Shown: positions 1-5,088 of the stretch, piece by piece
Layout of the letters: every line of letters starts with the position of its first letter
How positions within the stretch are numbered: the stretch's first letter is position 1
From: JAVBMP01 sp031552315
Lineage (GTDB): Bacteria; Desulfobacterota; Desulfovibrionia; Desulfovibrionales; Desulfovibrionaceae
Direction: 5' to 3'
Assembly (NCBI GenBank): GCA_031552315.1
Contig: JAVBMP010000089.1
Location: forward strand, 1-6,287
DNA length: 6,287 nt
The notes under the pieces: model-generated
Told to the model about the DNA's origin: nothing
The model's input: the letters and a program-made list of their open reading frames with translations, nothing else
The model's database searches: none
Made by a program: the position numbers and the translations under genes

Positions 1-24
1 AAAAACTCAAATCAAAACAATCAA

Positions 25-1584
25 TTATTCAAAGCATTCCGCATTGGCGCAGTCGTTCTTGAAATAGCGGGAAGCCATGAAGAAGAACAGCGCGGCCAAA
101 ATCGGCGTAAAGCACATTACAGAAAGGGCCATGCGCAGGCCAAAGGCCTGGGAAGAACCAATAAACACGTTGGCAACACTGTTGCCGAAGGCGCAAAGGT
201 CAAGGCCAAAACCTTGCATGGTAAGGGGAATGCTTCTTACATGCTCCACCAGGTCTGTAAACTGGCCCAGGGTGAAGTTGGTTGTTTGGGTGGCAACGGC
301 ATCCAGGTGGGTATAAAGGGCTTTGAATCTGTTCACATCGGTAAACTTCAGGGCCTGAAACTTGGCGGTAAGGTCAGGCAAAACGCCCATGGTCCCGGCA
401 AGGAACTTCTTGCCGAACATGTCGGAAAGGGCGCCGCTGAAGAAGGTGCCCATAGACATGCCAAGCAGGTTCTGCACCACTATCATGATGCCGATAGCCG
501 TGGCCTTCATGCTCTTGTGGCAGGCGTACATAACGGAACTCATGGCCGGGGCGGCGACAGAGGCCACAAAAAGACTACCGAACAGCAGTACCGGGTAAAA
601 GAATTTGGCGGGCACAAAGTTAAACAACAGCACAAAGGTTACGCAGCAAAGCACCATGTAAACAGCGGCGCAACGCAACGGGTTGGCCGCGTTTTTGCGG
701 GCAAACCGGTCTGCCACAAAGCCACCCAGAAAGGTGCCCACAGCGGAAAGAAAAATGGGCAGCGCGGCGGATTTGCTGGCCGCAAGCGGGGTCATACCAA
801 ATGTGCGCACAAAAAAGGTGGGTAGCCAGAAAAGAAAGGCGGAAGAGTAAAGCAGACAAGCCGCCATGCCGCCATAAATGAAAAGCAGCGTGGGGGTTTT
901 CATAATCTTGACCAAACCGGCCATGAAAGAGACTTTAACTTCCTTGCCGGAGGCATCCTTCTTCACCATGGCAACCCGGGCCGGTTCCTTAAGGAAGAAG
1001 GCCAGAATGGCTATCAAAATACCGGGAATGGCCACAATACCAAAGGCATGTTGCCAGCCCCATCTTTGCACAATGAAGCCGCCCAGCACTGTGCCCAGCA
1101 GCAGGCCAACCGGCCCGGCCGCCTGAAAAAGGCCCAGAACGGTGTTGTGGGTGCGCTTGGGGAAGGCGTCTTCCAAAATGGTTGTGGCGCCGGGGGCATA
1201 GCCGGCTTCACCAGCGCCCACGATAAAGCGCAAAACAAGCAGCACGCCGAAGGTGGGCGCGAAGGCGCAAAGCAAGGAAGCCACGCCCCAGGCCAGGGCC
1301 ATAAGGCCGACCATGTTTTTGCGGCTCCAACGGTCAATAAGCACAGATGCTGGGAAGGCCAGAACGGAAAGGGCAACGTGCACTATGCTGAGCAGCATGC
1401 CGAACTGTTTGTCGCTGAGAAAAAAGTGTCTTTTAAGGTCTGTGGCCAAGGAAGCTATGACCATGCGGTCAATAAAGTCAAAAAGCATCAAAGTGGTAAG
1501 AATAAAAAATGCCCAGAAAGCATATTTTTTCCCATAGCGGTAAGTATCGCCGCCAAGCCCAGAAGATTCAGATGGAATATGCAT
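25..1584 (-). CDS. MFS transporter, Spinster/ACS-like, with long TM11-TM12 loop
   Basis: A 519-residue inner-membrane major facilitator superfamily permease. About 12 hydrophobic helices can be placed: roughly residues 21-45, 60-82, 88-108, 110-132, 145-172, 178-198, 231-258, 272-295, 303-322, 327-350, 360-385 and 481-503. Family marks are DFIDR at 36-40 in TM1 (the [N/D]YxDR of Spinster and anion:cation symporters), the loop 2-3 motif DRWSRKN at 84-90, its second-half copy ADRFARKN at 291-298, and GAGEAGYAPG at 123-132. The start is fixed: an in-frame TAA lies 18 nt upstream and no other start codon intervenes. Odd: residues ~392-478 between GALSDMFGKK and the last helix form a long, mostly polar segment where relatives have a short connector. 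It is divergent from dsrA. The substrate cannot be read from sequence; organic anions are typical of the family. MFS membership is very sure, the subfamily moderately so. Confidence 0.9.
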   Translation of the reverse strand: MHIPSESSGLGGDTYRYGKKYAFWAFFILTTLMLFDFIDRMVIASLATDLKRHFFLSDKQFGMLLSIVHVALSVLAFPASVLIDRWSRKNMVGLMALAWGVASLLCAFAPTFGVLLVLRFIVGAGEAGYAPGATTILEDAFPKRTHNTVLGLFQAAGPVGLLLGTVLGGFIVQRWGWQHAFGIVAIPGILIAILAFFLKEPARVAMVKKDASGKEVKVSFMAGLVKIMKTPTLLFIYGGMAACLLYSSAFLFWLPTFFVRTFGMTPLAASKSAALPIFLSAVGTFLGGFVADRFARKNAANPLRCAAVYMVLCCVTFVLLFNFVPAKFFYPVLLFGSLFVASVAAPAMSSVMYACHKSMKATAIGIMIVVQNLLGMSMGTFFSGALSDMFGKKFLAGTMGVLPDLTAKFQALKFTDVNRFKALYTHLDAVATQTTNFTLGQFTDLVEHVRSIPLTMQGFGLDLCAFGNSVANVFIGSSQAFGLRMALSVMCFTPILAALFFFMASRYFKNDCANAECFE

Positions 1585-1594
1585 ATCCTTCCCC
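1585..1594 (-). promoter_or_regulatory. Ribosome binding site of the MFS gene, very close to the start
   Basis: On the minus strand the start codon is preceded by GGGGAAGGAT. The purine-rich AAGGA core ends only one base before the ATG, so it is unusually close for a Shine-Dalgarno. The GGGG further upstream may supply pairing at a better distance. Because of the stop codon just upstream there is no alternative start, so the spacing suggests inefficient initiation rather than a wrong start. Confidence 0.45.
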
Positions 1595-1786
1595 GTGGTT
1601 TAATTGTTTAGCGCCCAAACAACAGGCCGTTATGAACCGAACCGTATCGCGCCAGGCTCCTGAAAACGGCGCAACCGGAAAATAAACCCATATCCTTATT
1701 TGCAGCGTATACAATCACGATAGCCCTATCATCTTGTACGACTGCTACCTATTCCCGCTTGTGATGAAAGTCAATATGTTTTACGC

Positions 1787-1807
1787 GGCGGAAATATATT
1801 TTCCGCC
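1787..1807. repeat. 21-bp inverted repeat, candidate operator
   Basis: GGCGGAAA (1787-1794) and TTTCCGCC (1800-1807) are perfect inverted arms around a TATAT centre. Neither strand has a T tract after the dyad, so it is not an intrinsic terminator. An AT-rich centre with GC-rich ends in a divergent intergenic region is more like a binding site for a dimeric regulator. It lies about 200 bp upstream of the proposed dsr start point and about 200 bp from the transporter start codon. The regulator is unknown. Confidence 0.55.
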
Positions 1808-1809
1808 AA

Positions 1810-1930
1810 GCTGAAAAAATAGCATATTCTTACAATTTACTCAATATATATTCACATATCGAAACATAAGCGTTTCACATACCTGCAAGAAGACAAAAAA
1901 TAACACCCGGCGAAACATTGCTGAAAAAAT
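1810..1930 (+). repeat. Repeated words upstream of the dsr promoter
   Basis: Three exact words recur in the same orientation inside about 120 bp: GCTGAAAAAAT at 1810-1820 and 1920-1930 (110 bp apart), TTCACATA at 1851-1858 and 1874-1881 (23 bp apart), and CGAAACAT at 1860-1867 and 1911-1918 (51 bp apart). In addition GAAAC (1861-1865) and GTTTC (1872-1876) form an inverted pair. TCACA resembles a CRP/FNR-family half site, but no full TGTGA-N6-TCACA is present. AT-rich sequence makes some repeats likely by chance, so a regulatory role is inference. Confidence 0.4.
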
Positions 1931-1974
1931 CACAAACGTGACAGGCAACCTTCCAAATAAAATGGCGGGCAGTC

Positions 1975-2003
1975 TTGACAAGCGGCAAAAATCCTAATAG
2001 CAT
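1975..2003 (+). promoter_or_regulatory. Sigma70-type promoter of the dsr operon
   Basis: A perfect -35 box TTGACA (1975-1980) is followed, after an optimal 17-bp spacer, by TAGCAT (1998-2003), which matches four of six bases of TATAAT. The predicted start point is near 2010, giving an untranslated leader of about 138 nt before dsrA. The perfect -35 box fits the high expression expected for dissimilatory sulfite reductase. It is the only good -35/-10 pair I found toward dsrA. The start point has not been measured here. Confidence 0.65.
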
Positions 2004-2030
2004 GTCTTTGCTTTAGGTATGTATTTTGTT

Positions 2031-2058
2031 CACGCTGGCGAAAGCCGGCGCGTGTTTT
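2031..2058 (+). promoter_or_regulatory. Leader hairpin I with GNRA-type loop followed by TTTT
   Basis: CACGC (2031-2035) pairs with GCGTG (2050-2054), and inside it GGC-GAAA-GCC (2037-2046) closes a GNRA tetraloop, with a T-G wobble and a two-base bulge (2048-2049) between the helices. Four Ts follow (2055-2058). It lies about 20 nt into the predicted transcript. The U tract is too short for a strong terminator. It may be a 5'-end stabilising element or a weak attenuator. Confidence 0.45.
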
Positions 2059-2072
2059 AAAGGCTGTAATTT

Positions 2073-2108
2073 GTAACCGCCAAAGCTTACGCCGGGCCGG
2101 TTACTTTT
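2073..2108 (+). promoter_or_regulatory. Leader hairpin II followed by TTTT
   Basis: GTAACCG (2073-2079) and CGGTTAC (2098-2104) form a 7-bp stem, extended inward by CC/GG with one bulged C (2097). The loop is about 13 nt and TTTT follows at 2105-2108. It ends some 27 nt before the dsrA ribosome binding site, so it leaves that site free. Together with hairpin I it makes a tandem hairpin-plus-T4 leader. No known riboswitch class is recognised. Confidence 0.45.
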
Positions 2109-2134
2109 GGTTTGTCAAGAAAAACAACTATCGT

Positions 2135-2140
2135 GGAGGT
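2135..2140 (+). promoter_or_regulatory. Strong ribosome binding site deciding the dsrA start
   Basis: GGAGGT stands seven bases before ATG 2148 and is a near-perfect Shine-Dalgarno. It selects that ATG over the in-frame TTG at 2112, which would add 12 residues not found at the DsrA N-terminus and has no comparable upstream site. Confidence 0.9.
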
Positions 2141-2147
2141 TAGAGCA

Positions 2148-3455
2148 ATGGCGAAACATCAAACGCCGAAGCTGGATCAGCTTGAGTCAGGACCTTGGCC
2201 GAGCTTTGTTTCCGACATCAAGCAGGAAGCGGAAAACCGGGCTAAAAACGCTGACAGATGTCAGATCCCCGTTGACTGCCCGGAAGACCTTTTGGGCGTT
2301 CTTGAACTTTCTTATAATGAAGGTGAAACCCACTGGAAACACGGCGGCATAGTCGGCGTGTTCGGTTACGGTGGCGGCGTTATCGGCCGTTACAGCGACT
2401 TGCCGGAAAAATTCCCCGGTGTTGCCCACTTCCACACAGTGCGCCTCAACCAGCCTTCAGCCAAATATTACACCAGCGAATACCTGCGCCAGATCTGTGA
2501 TTTGTGGGAACGCCGCGGTTCCGGCCTTACCAACATGCACGGTTCCACCGGCGACATCGTTCTTTTGGGCACCCAAACCCAGCAGCTTGAAGAAATTTTC
2601 TGGGAAGCCACCCACAACCTGAACACCGACCTTGGCGGTTCCGGTTCCAACCTGCGCACCCCTGAAGCCTGCCTTGGCCCCTCACGCTGTGAATTTGCCT
2701 GCTATGACACTCAGGATATGTGCCACCAGCTCACCAATGACTATCAGGACGAGCTGCACCGCCCGGCCTTCCCCTACAAGTTCAAGTTCAAATTTGACGG
2801 TTGCCCGAACGGCTGCGTGGCCTCCATTGCCCGTTCCGACTTTTCCGTTATCGGCACCTGGAAAGATGACATCAAAATTGACCAGGCCGCTGTTAAAGCC
2901 TACGTTGGCGGCGAATTCCGCCCGAACGCCGGCGCCCACTCCAGCCGCGACTGGGGCAAGTTTGATATAGTTGCCGAAGTGGTTGAACGCTGCCCCTCCC
3001 AGTGTATGAAATGGGATGGCGCCAAACTTAGCATCACCACCAAAGAATGCACCCGCTGCATGCACTGCATAAACACCATGCCGCGCGCCCTGCATATTGG
3101 TGATGAACGCGGCGCTTCCATACTGGTTGGCGCCAAGGCCCCGGTGCTTGACGGCGCCCAGATGGCCTCTTTGCTGGTGCCCTTTATCAGTACCGAAGCC
3201 CCCTATGACGAAGTAAAAGAAGTCATTGAAAGCATTTGGGATTGGTGGATGGAAGAAGGCAAAAACCGCGAACGTCTTGGTGAAACCTTGAAGCGTCTCT
3301 CCTTCCAGAAGCTGCTTGAAGTTACCAACATCGCTCCGCAGGCCGTTCATGTTCAGGAACCGCGCCACAACCCCTACATCTTCTTCAAGGAAGAAGACGT
3401 ACCGGGCGGCTGGGATCGTGACATTGATGCATACCGCAAGAGACACGCAAGATAA
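2148..3455 (+). CDS. dsrA: Dissimilatory sulfite reductase alpha subunit DsrA
   Basis: The 435-residue alpha subunit of cytoplasmic DsrAB, an alpha2beta2 siroheme enzyme that reduces sulfite with electrons from the membrane/quinone pool and delivers sulfur to DsrC. The protein matches Desulfovibrio DsrA from MAKHQTPKLDQLESGPWPSF to the end, and the family length there is about 437. Siroheme-[4Fe-4S] ligands appear as C175-X5-C181 and C219-PNG-C223. The basic KFKFK stretch lies at 211-215. The inserted ferredoxin domain (about 280-330) carries C282 and C301-X2-C304-X2-C307 for a second [4Fe-4S] cluster. The C-terminal part closes with the conserved NPYIFFKEEDVPGGWDRDI. The strong site GGAGGT fixes the start. 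It is first in the operon, with dsrB 14 nt downstream. The oxidative (purple/green sulfur bacterial) form is unlikely given the close match to the reductive Desulfovibrio type and the presence of dsrD. Confidence 0.98.
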   Translation: MAKHQTPKLDQLESGPWPSFVSDIKQEAENRAKNADRCQIPVDCPEDLLGVLELSYNEGETHWKHGGIVGVFGYGGGVIGRYSDLPEKFPGVAHFHTVRLNQPSAKYYTSEYLRQICDLWERRGSGLTNMHGSTGDIVLLGTQTQQLEEIFWEATHNLNTDLGGSGSNLRTPEACLGPSRCEFACYDTQDMCHQLTNDYQDELHRPAFPYKFKFKFDGCPNGCVASIARSDFSVIGTWKDDIKIDQAAVKAYVGGEFRPNAGAHSSRDWGKFDIVAEVVERCPSQCMKWDGAKLSITTKECTRCMHCINTMPRALHIGDERGASILVGAKAPVLDGAQMASLLVPFISTEAPYDEVKEVIESIWDWWMEEGKNRERLGETLKRLSFQKLLEVTNIAPQAVHVQEPRHNPYIFFKEEDVPGGWDRDIDAYRKRHAR

Positions 3456-3469
3456 GAGGGGTAAATATC

Positions 3470-4618
3470 ATGGCATTTATTTCTTCCGGGTACAATCCCG
3501 AAAAACCGATGGCTGGCCGTATAACTGATATAGGCCCCCGCAAATATGATGAATTCTATCCGCCGGTCATTGCCAAAAACAAAGGCAAATGGCTTTATCA
3601 TGAAATAGTCGAGCCCGGCGTGCTTATGCACGTTGCCGAAGGCGGCGACACCGTTTACACCGTGCGTTGCGGCACCGCGCGCCTTATGTCCATTACCCAC
3701 ATTCGCGAAATGTGTGATATTGCCGACAAACACTGCAGCGGCCACCTGCGCTTCACCACCCGTAACAACGTTGAATTTATGGTGGAAACCGAAGCCCAGA
3801 TGAAAGCCCTGAAGGCCGACCTGGACAGCCGCAAATTCAAGGGCGGTTCCTACAAGTTCCCGGTGGGCGGCACTGGCGCCGGCATAAGCAACCCGGTACA
3901 CACCCAGGGTTGGGTACACTGCCACACCCCGGCTACCGACGCCTCCGGCCCGGTGAAGTGCGTAATGGATGAACTGTTTGAATACTTCAACAGCCACAAA
4001 CTGCCCGCCCCGGTGCGCGTGTCCCTGGCTTGCTGCATTAACATGTGCGGCGCCGTGCACTGCTCCGACATAGGCATTGTGGGTATTCACAGAAAGCCCC
4101 CGATGATAGACAACAACTGGGTTGACCAGCTTTGCGAAATTCCGCTGGCTGTTGCCGCCTGCCCCACCGCTGCTGTGCGTCCCACAAAGATTGACACCGC
4201 CGACGGCAAAAAAATAAACACCGTGGCCATTAAAAATGACCGCTGCATGTACTGCGGCAACTGTTACACCATGTGCCCGGCCCTGCCCATCTCTGATGGT
4301 GAAGGTGACGGTACGCTCATCATGGTTGGCGGCAAGGTTTCCAACCGCATCAGCATGCCCAAGTTCTCCAAGGTTGTTGTGGCTTACATTAAAAACGAGC
4401 CGCCGCGTTGGACAACCCTTACCAAGACAATCAAACACATTGTCGAAGTATATTCCGCCAATGCCCGTAAATACGAGCGCCTTGGCGAATGGGCTGAACG
4501 CATCGGCTGGGAACGCTTCTTCTCCCTTACCGGGCTGGAGTTCACCCACCACCTGATTGACGACTTCCGTGACCCGGCGTACTACACCTGGCGCCAGAGC
4601 ACCCAGTTCAAGTTCTAG
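3470..4618 (+). CDS. dsrB: Dissimilatory sulfite reductase beta subunit DsrB
   Basis: The 382-residue beta subunit, which carries the catalytically active siroheme of DsrAB and contacts DsrC. Cluster ligands are all present: C151 and C188-C189-X3-C193 (SLACCINMC) for the siroheme-coupled [4Fe-4S], then C231 and C259-X2-C262-X2-C265 in the ferredoxin domain (about 228-290), with a further C269. The N-terminus MAFISSGYNPEKPMAGRITD and the C-terminus TWRQSTQFKF are characteristic of Desulfovibrio DsrB, and the length fits the family. GAGGGG at 3456-3461, directly behind the dsrA stop, sits eight bases before the ATG, so translation is probably coupled to dsrA. Extra cysteines not assigned to clusters occur at 67, 82, 89, 164, 198 and 222. 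No damage or frameshift is seen. Confidence 0.98.
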   Translation: MAFISSGYNPEKPMAGRITDIGPRKYDEFYPPVIAKNKGKWLYHEIVEPGVLMHVAEGGDTVYTVRCGTARLMSITHIREMCDIADKHCSGHLRFTTRNNVEFMVETEAQMKALKADLDSRKFKGGSYKFPVGGTGAGISNPVHTQGWVHCHTPATDASGPVKCVMDELFEYFNSHKLPAPVRVSLACCINMCGAVHCSDIGIVGIHRKPPMIDNNWVDQLCEIPLAVAACPTAAVRPTKIDTADGKKINTVAIKNDRCMYCGNCYTMCPALPISDGEGDGTLIMVGGKVSNRISMPKFSKVVVAYIKNEPPRWTTLTKTIKHIVEVYSANARKYERLGEWAERIGWERFFSLTGLEFTHHLIDDFRDPAYYTWRQSTQFKF

Positions 4619-4624
4619 TTTCTT

Positions 4625-4655
4625 CAGCCCCGGGCGCAATGTGCGCCCGGGGCTG
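4625..4655 (+). repeat. Strong 13-bp hairpin just after dsrB
   Basis: CAGCCCCGGGCGC (4625-4637) and GCGCCCGGGGCTG (4643-4655) pair perfectly around the loop AATGT, starting six bases after the dsrB stop. Nearly every pair is G-C, but no T tract follows on either strand, so it is not a standard intrinsic terminator. A likely role is to block 3' exonucleases and protect dsrAB mRNA, or to slow polymerase before dsrD. Such hairpins can give unequal amounts of cistrons from one transcript. Confidence 0.8.
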
Positions 4656-4746
4656 GCACAAATTAACGTGGCTTGCCCCACGGCCTGCATAGCGGGTTAA
4701 ACCCTGCTGCTACCAGATGGGCAGGCAACACCCCTGTATTGCAGGG

Positions 4747-4769
4747 CAAAGGCGGGCCTTTGTTATTTT
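4747..4769 (+). terminator. Attenuator-like hairpin between dsrB and dsrD
   Basis: CAAAGG (4747-4752) and CCTTTG (4757-4762) form a 6-bp stem with a CGGG loop, followed at once by TTATTTT (4763-4769). Directly upstream, CCCTG (4732-4736) and CAGGG (4742-4746) can form a second small stem that stacks on it. The layout is that of a weak intrinsic terminator placed about 20 nt before the dsrD start codon, so it would let only part of the transcripts continue. The stem is short and one A breaks the T tract, hence modest confidence. Confidence 0.45.
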
Positions 4770-4785
4770 GGCCCCCAAAAGGAAG
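4766..4785 (+). promoter_or_regulatory. dsrD ribosome binding site with abutting stem
   Basis: AAAAGGAAG (4777-4785) lies five bases before the dsrD ATG and is a plausible Shine-Dalgarno. The As are the 3' arm of a possible stem TTTTGG (4766-4771) / CCAAAA (4775-4780) with a three-base loop. An alternative pairing of CCTTT (4757-4761) with AAAGG (4778-4782) would cover the site directly. These pairings exclude the attenuator-like stem at 4747-4762, wholly or in its U tract, so dsrD translation may depend on which fold forms. Confidence 0.4.
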
Positions 4786-4790
4786 TAGTT

Positions 4791-5012
4791 ATGGATGCTG
4801 AACATCAAAAAGTAGTCGATTTTCTGAAAAGCAAAACCGGCAAAAGCAAGTTTTACTTCAATGACTTTCTTGAACTGTTCCCGGACAAAGGCCCGCGTGA
4901 TGTGAAAAAAGTGCTCACCGCCATGGTGAACACTGAAATTCTTGAATTCTGGTCCTCCGGCAGCACCACCATGTACGGCCTGAAAGGTGCCGGCAAGCAC
5001 GCCGAAGAATAG
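4791..5012 (+). CDS. dsrD: DsrD, winged-helix activator of dissimilatory sulfite reductase
   Basis: A 73-residue cytoplasmic protein, close to the usual DsrD length (78 in D. vulgaris). DsrD folds as a winged helix and has been reported to stimulate DsrAB activity allosterically rather than to regulate DNA. It marks reductive sulfite metabolism and is mostly absent from sulfur oxidisers. The conserved core is visible: KVVDFLKSKTGKSKFYFNDF (residues 7-26), the acidic LELFPDK (27-33), the helix VKKVLTAMVN (38-47) and the C-terminal EFWSSGSTTMYGLKGAGK (52-69). The start has AAGGAAG five bases upstream. It is separated from dsrB by 172 nt of structured spacer and followed by a terminator, so it is the last gene of the operon. 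A truncated variant is unlikely, as only the variable acidic tail is shorter than in D. vulgaris. Confidence 0.97.
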   Translation: MDAEHQKVVDFLKSKTGKSKFYFNDFLELFPDKGPRDVKKVLTAMVNTEILEFWSSGSTTMYGLKGAGKHAEE

Positions 5013-5027
5013 GCCACAGCTGTCCAT

Positions 5028-5069
5028 AAAAAAATCCCGTTGCTCCATTGGAACAACGGGATTTTTTTT
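5028..5069. terminator. Bidirectional intrinsic terminator closing dsrABD and the convergent gene
   Basis: AAAAATCCCGTTG (5030-5042) pairs with CAACGGGATTTTT (5054-5066). Eight Ts (5062-5069) end the plus-strand signal, and seven As (5028-5034) give a T tract on the minus strand. The loop (5043-5053) can extend the stem by TCC/GGA. The dsrD stop is 15 nt to the left and the stop of the minus-strand gene is 20 nt to the right, so one element ends both convergent units. Confidence 0.95.
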
Positions 5070-5088
5070 GTCCTTTTACAAAGGGCTG

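Larger units (their letters stand above)
1585..2147. other. Divergent intergenic region between the transporter and dsrA
   Basis: About 560 bp without a credible gene. The middle part (about 1690-1970) is markedly more AT-rich than the flanking genes. It holds, from left to right, a short dyad GATAG-CC-CTATC (1719-1730), a 21-bp inverted repeat (1787-1807), repeated words listed separately, a TCAC-N4-GTGA dyad (1930-1941), a sigma70-like promoter toward dsrA (1975-2003) and a structured leader. I found no convincing -35/-10 pair for the minus-strand transporter. As the only upstream region of the dsr operon it is the natural place for its transcriptional control, but no known operator could be named with confidence. 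Confidence 0.6.

Noticed and set aside
214..1611. Plus-strand open frames (203 and 187 codons) opposite the transporter
   Set aside because: Their low-complexity His/Lys/Gly-rich products mirror the hydrophobic codons of the membrane protein on the other strand. The minus-strand frame shows clear MFS motifs.
1719..1730. Short dyad GATAG-CC-CTATC as a separate operator
   Set aside because: Five-base arms are expected by chance in a region of this size, and no second copy was seen.
1746..1774. Minus-strand promoter for the transporter from TTGACT (1774-1769)
   Set aside because: The -35-like word matches five of six bases, but at 15-18 bp spacing there is nothing like a -10 box (TAGGTA at best).
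1851..1881. CRP/FNR- or HcpR-type operator from the two TTCACATA words
   Set aside because: The two TCACA half sites are direct, not inverted, and 23 bp apart, so no complete TGTGA-N6-TCACA palindrome is present. They are kept only as repeats.
2112..2147. Upstream in-frame TTG start for dsrA adding 12 residues
   Set aside because: The strong GGAGGT at 2135-2140 serves ATG 2148, and the DsrA family begins at MAKH.
2682..3446. Minus-strand open frame of 254 codons inside dsrA
   Set aside because: Shadow of the strongly conserved DsrA frame, caused by the same codon bias.
3374..4690. Minus-strand open frame of 438 codons covering all of dsrB
   Set aside because: It lies antisense to a perfectly conserved DsrB. 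Its composition (rich in His, Gly, Ala, Val) is what the reverse of GC-biased third positions gives, and it has no recognisable motif.
4673..4702. Internal promoter for dsrD (TTGCCC, 18 bp, TTAAAC)
   Set aside because: Both boxes match poorly and no better pair exists in the spacer, so read-through from dsrAB is the simpler reading.
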